From Deltaproteobacteria bacterium (GTDB lineage Bacteria > Desulfobacterota > Desulfobacteria > Desulfobacterales > JAUVKB01), in assembly GCA_030596405.1 (NCBI GenBank), contig JAUVKB010000104.1:1-7920 (forward strand): 7,920 bases of DNA, written 5' to 3'. The position numbers and the translations under genes were made by a program. The notes beneath the pieces were generated by a model. That model worked only from the letters and a program-made list of their open reading frames with translations. It was not told the DNA's origin and searched no databases. Below are positions 1 through 5,816 of this stretch, piece by piece; positions within the stretch are counted from its first letter, which is position 1, and each line of letters starts with the position of its first letter.

Positions 1-459
1 ACCCTTTTTTTTGGCAATAACATCGATGGCCGTGATCAGGTTTATGTCAGTGGCAGTTGTGATAACAGGATCAGCACCGATTAAACCGGCCACTTTTATA
101 GCAAGATCGTTGGCTCCGCCGATATGCCCTGATAAAAGGCTGACGGCATGGTGCCCCATCTCATCGACAACGACAACAGCGGGATCGACGGTCTTGTTTA
201 TAATAAACGGTGTGATGATCCGGACGACTATTCCTGTCGACATGATGAAGATATGCCCGTTGTAGGCCTTGAATTTGCCGGACAAGGCTCCGGACAGGCT
301 GCTGAATTTAAAGACATCATTGCCGGTGTCTGCCAGCTTATCCGTCAAATACAGATCGGCGCCGGGAATGCTTTTTGCAATTATTGCCGCCAGGGCTGCG
401 CCATTCGGCGTTATAGCCCATATGGCAAGCGCTCCTTTGTTACGAGTTGCTGATATCAT
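1..459 (-). CDS. cbiG: Cobalt-precorrin-5A hydrolase CbiG, N-terminal part (runs off the left edge)
   Basis: I translated this partial gene from the minus strand; 153 residues are present and the frame is still open at base 1. CbiG acts in the cytoplasm in the anaerobic (early cobalt insertion) cobalamin pathway, where it opens the delta-lactone of cobalt-precorrin-5A and releases a two-carbon unit as acetaldehyde. Family signatures seen are AIWAITPNGAALA (residues 12-24), FIMSTGIVVRIITP (71-84), DPAVVVVDEMG (92-102), SLLSGHIGGANDLA (107-120) and DPVITTATD (130-138), the normal N-terminal and central blocks in order. The ATG at 459 lies inside the last codons of the glycosyltransferase gene (20-base overlap) and has no clear Shine-Dalgarno. 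The only other in-frame ATG, at 525, would add 22 residues and overlap more. The rest of the gene, and probably more cob/cbi genes, should lie to the left. Identity is secure; the exact start is less so. Confidence 0.93.
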   Translation of the reverse strand, partial: MISATRNKGALAIWAITPNGAALAAIIAKSIPGADLYLTDKLADTGNDVFKFSSLSGALSGKFKAYNGHIFIMSTGIVVRIITPFIINKTVDPAVVVVDEMGHHAVSLLSGHIGGANDLAIKVAGLIGADPVITTATDINLITAIDVIAKKKG

Positions 460-1318
460 AATTTTGCCGGATAAATTCGGTATAATATAAAGCTTCTTTT
501 TTGCGTCCCCGTTTAAGGCAGCCATTTGAATAAATTTTGCATTTTTTCTTCAAAACTTTTAATGCGGCACTGGACTGTTCTTTTGAAAGACGACCGTTTT
601 TGATAATTTTTTTAAGCGCCTCTATCCTGAACCTGTCAAGACCAGGAGCTTTGGAAAGCTGATCGTGATGCCCCCCCCGTTTTATAATATGGGGGTGATC
701 TATAAAAAAAACAGGGTGTCTGCTGCTTATCCTCAGCCACAGGTCATAGTCTTCACATGAGTAAAGACTTTCATCAAACAGGCCGATTTCGTCAAACAGG
801 CTCCTTTTTATCATTACGGCGGAAGGGCTGACCAGGCACAAATCAAGTGACCGGCTAAAAATATCGCCTGAAAACTTTTTGTGCCGTATTTTGGGATTTA
901 CCCTTATGCCGTTTTTTATCCAGATTTCGTCTGTTTGACAGATCAGAGCCTCTTTTTTTGAATCAAAAAAGTCGATCTGTGTGGAAAGCTTTTTCGGCAG
1001 CCAGAGATCGTCTGAATCGAGAAAAGCGATAAACCGTCCTGATGAATGCGTAATCCCTTTGTTTCTCGCCGAACTGACCCCCTTGTTGTTTTGTCTGAGA
1101 ACAATGATTTTATCCATGTATGAATCAGGGCATGAATCGAGGATTTCACGGGTATTGTCCGTTGAACCGTCATCAACGACAATAAGTTCAAAATCTGTAA
1201 AATCCTGCCCCAAAACCGAATCTACAGCATCTTTGAGAATCCATCCCCGGTTATAGGTCGGGATGACCACGCTTACTATGGGAAACCTTTTTTTTGGAGT
1301 CTTTTTCAAATGTCTCAA
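440..1318 (-). CDS. Family 2 glycosyltransferase (GT-A fold)
   Basis: This 292-residue protein should move a sugar from a nucleotide-sugar donor to a glycan, lipid or protein acceptor in the cytoplasm, usually in surface polysaccharide or glycoconjugate synthesis; donor and acceptor cannot be told from sequence. Visible GT2 landmarks are VSVVIPTYNR (15-24), VVDDGSTDNT (47-56, nucleotide binding), the metal-binding DSDD (101-104), SPSAVMIKRSLF (164-175), CEDYDLWLR (188-196, containing the likely catalytic acidic residue) and KRGGHHDQLS (213-222). The C-terminal ~70 residues are basic and show no membrane segment, so this is a soluble or peripheral single-domain enzyme. The start is TTG, overlapping the peptidase stop as TTGA, which suggests translational coupling; no good ribosome binding site precedes it and no ATG lies near the N-terminus. 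The gene holds several homopolymers: G8 in KRGGHH, A8 near the 5' end and T8 mid-gene. No polysaccharide partner gene is next to it. Confidence 0.9.
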   Translation of the reverse strand: MRHLKKTPKKRFPIVSVVIPTYNRGWILKDAVDSVLGQDFTDFELIVVDDGSTDNTREILDSCPDSYMDKIIVLRQNNKGVSSARNKGITHSSGRFIAFLDSDDLWLPKKLSTQIDFFDSKKEALICQTDEIWIKNGIRVNPKIRHKKFSGDIFSRSLDLCLVSPSAVMIKRSLFDEIGLFDESLYSCEDYDLWLRISSRHPVFFIDHPHIIKRGGHHDQLSKAPGLDRFRIEALKKIIKNGRLSKEQSSAALKVLKKKCKIYSNGCLKRGRKKEALYYTEFIRQNYDISNS

Positions 1319-2514
1319 TATGAAAACTTGCCGTTTTCGTAGATTGTTCTCTTTTTGCCCGATTGAAGATGAGCTGTAACCCTTTTTTTTTCCGTGTTAA
1401 CAAGATCCCAGTGAAGAGCTGAATCGTTAAAGCCGAGTCTGTCTTTGAGATCTTTTGTTAATTTCTTTGGGTCTCCGTCATACGTATCCGAATAGGAAGA
1501 CCCGAGGGCCACATGGCAGTTACCCTGTTTCCCGCCGTAGTTTTCATCAAAAAGGGTGTTTGCCATAAAGGTGTTAATCTTGGAAAAACGCTTATCGGTA
1601 AGGGAAAATTCACCCAGCTTATTTGCCCCTTTATCCATTGAGAGCTGTTTTTTCACAAAATTTTCTCCTGTTTGAGCTGCTATCTTAAATGCAGTCCCCC
1701 TGTTAAACTCAAGCCTGACACCGGTTACATAGTTGCCGCTCCGGTATGACGGCTGATTTGCAAAATATGTTCCCTTTGTTCCCCGCCAGTCAGGAGAAAG
1801 AAAGAGTTCAAAACTCGGAATATTGTGGCCTGATATGCCGATCCACCTCCTCTTTTCCCCCGGCGTTATTTTAAGATCAACATTTTCAGATTCAATATGG
1901 TAAAATTTCACCTTCATGCTGTTTAGCCATTTTTTCATGGACATTGCAGTTTTATAAATTTGCTGCCATTCGGAAACAGGTGACTTTTTATTAAGGAAGC
2001 AGGCTTTAATTATCTGATCCGAATAATCCTTTATGGAAAGGTCGGCATGTTTTGCCAGCTCTTCTGTGGGAAATACGCACAACGTCCACCCGAAAGCCCC
2101 TTGTTCTTCCCGTTTGGTGAGAATATCACGCAATTTTTTTGCGGCCACGGCTGCCCTGCCTATCTTTTTAGGATCAATATTTTTAAGGTGTGTAATCGAT
2201 TCAGGGGCATGCAGAAAAATATTGCCGTTAAGGTTATTATACAGCGTTTCATCACCCGGGGGCTGGAAAACGAGCTGCTTGCTGTTTGAAAGCAGAAAAA
2301 AATTTTTTTCCATGTCGGACGTAACCATTGCCCGCTGCACAGGATTTATTCCCATCTCCATAAGCTTTGCATAAAGGATTTCAGCAAGCCTTAACGCGGG
2401 CATATTGTACCTGACAAGGACGATATCGTTCTTTTTAAACCTGGCTGTTCTGGCTGTTTTAAGCCCCCACAAAAGGACGTCGGCATACCTGTCCAACTGC
2501 TTTTCAGTAAGCAT
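1315..2514 (-). CDS. M29 family metallo-aminopeptidase (AmpS/AmpT/PepS type)
   Basis: At 399 residues this is the usual size for peptidase family M29, cytoplasmic exopeptidases with two co-catalytic metal ions that remove N-terminal residues from peptides. The six expected metal and catalytic positions can be placed: E236 (in NIPSFELF), E302 (KLGEFSL), H334 and Y341 (GNCHVALGSSY), and H368 with D370 (ALHWDLV). The gaps E-E of 66, H-Y of 7 and H-D of 2 agree with my recollection of the Thermus aminopeptidase T layout, so the enzyme is probably active. The N-terminal ~200 residues are the more variable region. The loop GKQGNCH differs from the commoner ENAxCH form, and VRLEFNRG (266-273) precedes the second Glu as in the family. 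The ATG at 2514 follows AGGAG by 6 bases. The gene lies 35 bases after the acyl-CoA synthetase, and its TGA overlaps the glycosyltransferase start. A run of nine A near the 3' end (1383-1391) is a possible slippage site. Confidence 0.9.
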   Translation of the reverse strand: MLTEKQLDRYADVLLWGLKTARTARFKKNDIVLVRYNMPALRLAEILYAKLMEMGINPVQRAMVTSDMEKNFFLLSNSKQLVFQPPGDETLYNNLNGNIFLHAPESITHLKNIDPKKIGRAAVAAKKLRDILTKREEQGAFGWTLCVFPTEELAKHADLSIKDYSDQIIKACFLNKKSPVSEWQQIYKTAMSMKKWLNSMKVKFYHIESENVDLKITPGEKRRWIGISGHNIPSFELFLSPDWRGTKGTYFANQPSYRSGNYVTGVRLEFNRGTAFKIAAQTGENFVKKQLSMDKGANKLGEFSLTDKRFSKINTFMANTLFDENYGGKQGNCHVALGSSYSDTYDGDPKKLTKDLKDRLGFNDSALHWDLVNTEKKRVTAHLQSGKKRTIYENGKFSY

Positions 2515-2520
2515 AATTTA

Positions 2521-2525
2521 CTCCT
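2521..2525 (-). promoter_or_regulatory. Ribosome binding site of the M29 peptidase
   Basis: AGGAG on the minus strand, 6 bases before the ATG at 2514. It is a strong Shine-Dalgarno sequence and fixes the peptidase start. Confidence 0.8.
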
Positions 2526-2549
2526 AAAGATTCTATAAGTGTTTATCTT

Positions 2550-4637
2550 TCAAACCTTTTCCAATCCTTTTCGCTGATACAGGTATGAAGCCACCTGCAC
2601 TGCTGCCTCCAGACGACCGTACACAGGTATCCCAACAGATTCAAGCCCCCTTTGATATGCCTCTATGTGATCTTTGTGTCCGCCAAAATGGCAGGCCAAA
2701 ATCGGCTTGTCCGGGTTAGATGCTCTGACCGGGCCCAGCGCTGCTGCCGTATCAAAGACTCCTTCTTCTATCACCGAAGAAATTATTAATAATATATCCA
2801 CATTATCATCATCTAACATTATTCCGCATATTTTCTGATATGCCTCAAAAGAGCCGCGCTGTTCGAAGGTAGACCATATATCAGCCGGATTGGTAATGTG
2901 AACCCACTCAGGAACAAGTGCTTTCAGACGCTTGCGGGTATATTCAGTGATCGGAGCTATCTCCATCCCGTTTGCGCTACAGGCATCGGCTGCCAGCACG
3001 CACCCTGCACCGGTTATCGATACAACGCCCATCTTATTCCCTTTAGGAAGAGGACATAAATCAAAACCACGCAGAACATTAAAGAGATCGTTGAAATAGC
3101 TGACCCGTTGAATTCCGGTTTGTCTGAAAACGGCGTCATAGACTGCATCTGTTCCTGTAAGAGACCCTGTATGGGAAGCCGCAGCCTGCGCGCCCAGCTC
3201 CGTGTTTCCGGATTTTAAGACAACCACCGGCTTTTTCCCGGTCGCCAGTTCGGCCGCCTTTATGAATCTTTGCCCGTCCTTTACACTTTCAATATAAATA
3301 CCGATGCTCTTTGTGTCCGGATCACCGGCAAGGTATTCAAGAAAATCGGTTTCATTAACGTCGGCCTTGTTTCCTATACAGGCAACCTTTGAGAACCCCC
3401 TTCCGTGCTCGGTGGTCTCTTTTAAGGAAAATCCTGTGGAAAAATTCCCACTTTGCCCAAAAACCGAAATGCCCGTAGATTTCATCGGCTGTAATTTTCC
3501 GATGGATGTGCAAAATCCGAATTTAGCGTCTATGGTGCCGATGCTGTTCGGCCCCATAAGACGGATGTTATGTTTACGGCAAAAACCCATAAGTCGTGCT
3601 TCACGCAGTCGTCCATCCTCGCCGGCGTCTGAAAAACCTCCTGATGCCACAATAACGTGCCGGGTTCCCGCTTTGGCCACATCTTCCATTACTTTTTCCA
3701 CCTGGTGGTACGGCACGGCAAATACCACTAAATCCGGTGGTTTTGGGCATTTTGTTATATCGGTATAGCTTGGCAGGCCTTCAATTAACTTCCCGGAAGG
3801 GTTTACCGGATATATATCTCCATTATAACCAAATGTCTTAAGGTTCTTGATAATAATATTTCCCGCTCTTTGTGAAGTTGTTGATGCGCCCACAACGGCG
3901 GTACTTTCAGGGTTAAAAAAATTATGAATGCATTCATGAACTTTTGCATGATCGATTTTATGAGCTTTGCCGATGTCTTTGGGTCCGTTTGTCTCAACCA
4001 CCGCCAGTGCGTCTAGCGCTGTCCCTCCGCGCTCATAAATACGCCAGGGATTGATATCCATCTCCACGATTTCAGGATGGTCGATAGAAATTTTCGAGAG
4101 CGCCGTTAATGCCCCGGCAAGGGCGTTGAGGTCCAAAGGCGCTCTACCACGCGCGCCTTCTATAATTGCCCTTCCTTTCAAACGCCCAATCATGTTAAAA
4201 GCTTCTTTTTCATCAAGTTCGCCTACATAAAGACTGGGGGTTTCGTTAAAAATTTCAGCAAATATACCGCCCATACCCAGCATTACAACAGGCCCGAATA
4301 CCGGATCATGCTTGAAACCGAGTATCAGGTCTATGCCGCCTTCTTCAGCATATTTTTCCACCCTTACCTTTGCCTGCGGATGTATTGCAAAAAGTTTTTC
4401 GGCAACCTTGCCGACTTCGGTGTATGATTGAATATTCAAAGCAACACCGCCGATATCTGTTTTATGTCCCAGCTCAGGATGCGAAATCTTAAGTACAACC
4501 GGAAGCCCGATTTCCCGCGCCGCCTCAATCGCCGCATCCACTGTGGTAGCTTCTTTTCCCTGCGCCACCTCAATATTGTACCTGGTTAGTATTTCTTTTG
4601 ACTGACTTTCAGTAAGCAGCTTCCTTTGACGCCCCAT
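2550..4637 (-). CDS. ADP-forming acetate/acyl-CoA synthetase, beta-alpha fusion
   Basis: This 695-residue protein belongs to the NDP-forming acyl-CoA synthetase superfamily (acetate--CoA ligase, ADP-forming), which converts acyl-CoA + ADP + phosphate to acid + ATP + CoA, conserving energy by substrate-level phosphorylation, or runs in reverse to activate acids. The order is beta then alpha. An ATP-grasp part (~1-215) shows LKISHPELGHKTDIGGVAL (49-67), DPVFGPVVMLGMGG (111-124), ARGRAPLD (162-169) and EMDINPW (192-198). A CoA-binding Rossmann part follows (~240-370: STAVVGAST, YPVNP, GPNSIG), then succinyl-CoA-ligase-like parts (~385-690: FGQSGNFSTG, ASHTGSLTGTDAVYD). H489 matches the phosphorylated alpha His and H58 the second, beta-side phospho-His of characterised archaeal enzymes, so a full catalytic cycle looks possible. 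There is no acetyltransferase (GNAT) domain, so it is not a PatZ-type lysine acetyltransferase. The substrate (acetate, branched or aryl acids) is not readable. The ATG follows AAGGA by 7 bases. Confidence 0.93.
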   Translation of the reverse strand: MGRQRKLLTESQSKEILTRYNIEVAQGKEATTVDAAIEAAREIGLPVVLKISHPELGHKTDIGGVALNIQSYTEVGKVAEKLFAIHPQAKVRVEKYAEEGGIDLILGFKHDPVFGPVVMLGMGGIFAEIFNETPSLYVGELDEKEAFNMIGRLKGRAIIEGARGRAPLDLNALAGALTALSKISIDHPEIVEMDINPWRIYERGGTALDALAVVETNGPKDIGKAHKIDHAKVHECIHNFFNPESTAVVGASTTSQRAGNIIIKNLKTFGYNGDIYPVNPSGKLIEGLPSYTDITKCPKPPDLVVFAVPYHQVEKVMEDVAKAGTRHVIVASGGFSDAGEDGRLREARLMGFCRKHNIRLMGPNSIGTIDAKFGFCTSIGKLQPMKSTGISVFGQSGNFSTGFSLKETTEHGRGFSKVACIGNKADVNETDFLEYLAGDPDTKSIGIYIESVKDGQRFIKAAELATGKKPVVVLKSGNTELGAQAAASHTGSLTGTDAVYDAVFRQTGIQRVSYFNDLFNVLRGFDLCPLPKGNKMGVVSITGAGCVLAADACSANGMEIAPITEYTRKRLKALVPEWVHITNPADIWSTFEQRGSFEAYQKICGIMLDDDNVDILLIISSVIEEGVFDTAAALGPVRASNPDKPILACHFGGHKDHIEAYQRGLESVGIPVYGRLEAAVQVASYLYQRKGLEKV

Positions 4638-4644
4638 AAAATAT

Positions 4645-4649
4645 TCCTT
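4645..4649 (-). promoter_or_regulatory. Ribosome binding site of the acyl-CoA synthetase
   Basis: AAGGA on the minus strand, 7 bases before the ATG at 4637, in the 35-base gap after the desulfurase. It supports this start over the later internal Met codons. Confidence 0.75.
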
Positions 4650-4672
4650 TTTATATTCCGTTCAGGTACTAT

Positions 4673-5794
4673 TTAGCCTTTTGCCTTATTAACCAACCAC
4701 TTTGCTACTTTGTCGACCTCATCTTCGGTTGTTTTCCTGCCGAGTGAAAGGCGAACAGCCCCGATCGCTGTCTCTCTGGAGAGGCCCATAGCGGAAAGCA
4801 CATGGGAAATTGTTACTGAACGGTCCTCGCAGGCAGCGCCGGTAGATGCGCACAACTGTGGAATCTCTTTGAGGATTTCTTCACCGATCTTGCCTGGAAA
4901 AGAGATATTTAATGTGTTTGGAAGACGTTTTGCAGGATGACCATTTAGCACTGCTTTGGGAATACCGGCTATGATCTGTTCATGGAGCCGATCGCGAAGA
5001 AAGGCAAAACGGGCCGCCATGTCATCCTTTAAATATTTTAAAGCCAGCTCACACGCCGCCCCCAGTCCTGCGATTAATATGACATTCTCCGTCCCGGCCC
5101 TTTTGCCCATTTCCTGCCCGCCTCCATGAATAAGCGGTTCAATCGTTATTCCGCCGCGTATATAAAGGGCCCCCACGCCCTTGGGCGCATAGAGTTTATG
5201 ACCGGCAAGCGTTAAAAAATCGACTCCCAAATCATTTACTCTGGTTTTCAGCTTTCCAACAGATTGAGCGGCATCGGTGTGGAAAAAAATATCATGTTCT
5301 TTCGCAATACTGCCAATTATTTCAACAGGCTGGATGGTTCCGGTCTCATTATTTGCATGCATGACCGAAATAAGTACCGTGTCTTTCCGAACGGCCTTTT
5401 TTACATCGTCAGGATCCAGAAGACCATGTTGATCAACAGGAAGAAAAGTTATATCCCATCCGTTTTCCATAAGAAAAATGGCAGGGTTTAATATGGCGGG
5501 ATGTTCAATTTTCGTTGTAATGATATGACGGCCTTTGCTTTGCAGACTTAAAGCCACCCCTTTGAGCACTGTGTTGTTTGATTCGCTTCCCCCGCTGGTA
5601 AAAACAATCTCGGAAGGCTTGCACCCTAAAAGTCCGGCAACCTGCCCGCGTCCGTATTCTATGGCCTTTTTTGCTCTATTGCCCAGGGCATAGGAGCTGC
5701 TCGGGTTGCCGAACTCTTCATTAATATAGGGCAGCATTGCATCGGCCGCCTCTTTGGCTACCGGTGTAGTAGCGTTATAATCAAGGTAAATCAT
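4673..5794 (-). CDS. Cysteine desulfurase (NifS/IscS superfamily, selenocysteine-lyase-like active-site loop)
   Basis: This is a 373-residue PLP enzyme of the class V aminotransferase fold. The family takes sulfur from L-cysteine as an enzyme persulfide, giving alanine, and feeds Fe-S cluster, thiolated tRNA or selenium pathways. Visible landmarks are YLDYNATTPV (3-12), FGNPSSSYALG (28-38), FTSGGSESNN (65-74), the PLP-stacking His in IEHPA (H98), HANNETG (146-152), HTDAAQSVGK (172-181; D174, Q177), the Schiff-base Lys in AGHKLYAPKG (K200), RAGTEN (232-237) and the active Cys in STGAACED (C322). Most IscS/NifS proteins have SGSAC at that loop; GAAC followed by an acidic stretch and SHVLSAMG recalls selenocysteine lyase-like members. 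It is shorter than IscS (about 400 residues). No iscU, iscR or nifU gene lies beside it, which argues against the housekeeping isc operon. The ATG sits 7 bases after GAGGA. Confidence 0.92.
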   Translation of the reverse strand: MIYLDYNATTPVAKEAADAMLPYINEEFGNPSSSYALGNRAKKAIEYGRGQVAGLLGCKPSEIVFTSGGSESNNTVLKGVALSLQSKGRHIITTKIEHPAILNPAIFLMENGWDITFLPVDQHGLLDPDDVKKAVRKDTVLISVMHANNETGTIQPVEIIGSIAKEHDIFFHTDAAQSVGKLKTRVNDLGVDFLTLAGHKLYAPKGVGALYIRGGITIEPLIHGGGQEMGKRAGTENVILIAGLGAACELALKYLKDDMAARFAFLRDRLHEQIIAGIPKAVLNGHPAKRLPNTLNISFPGKIGEEILKEIPQLCASTGAACEDRSVTISHVLSAMGLSRETAIGAVRLSLGRKTTEDEVDKVAKWLVNKAKG

Positions 5795-5801
5795 GCGTTA
5801 A

Positions 5802-5807
5802 TCCTCT
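5802..5807 (-). promoter_or_regulatory. Ribosome binding site of the cysteine desulfurase
   Basis: AGAGGA on the minus strand ends 7 bases before the ATG at 5794, in the 22-base gap after the helicase stop. A second, tandem AGAGGAT copy lies just upstream at 5808-5814. The site fixes the desulfurase start and suggests independent initiation, not only coupling to the helicase. Confidence 0.75.
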
Positions 5808-5816
5808 ATCCTCTAT

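Noticed and set aside
148..490. Plus-strand open frames over the left end
   Set aside because: The opposite strand gives clear CbiG signatures, so these are antisense shadows.
1288..1295. A8 run at the 5' end of the glycosyltransferase as another slippage site
   Set aside because: Similar A8/T8 runs occur at 5-12 and 704-711, so it looks like general lysine/phenylalanine codon use in an AT-leaning genome; no useful alternative product was seen.
2033..2374. Plus-strand open frames of 113 and 80 codons
   Set aside because: They lie opposite the M29 peptidase, are Cys/Ser-rich as expected for antisense translation, and match no family I know.
3304..3768. Plus-strand open frame of 154 codons
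   Set aside because: It lies wholly opposite the well-supported acyl-CoA synthetase gene and has no recognisable domain; it is a shadow frame.
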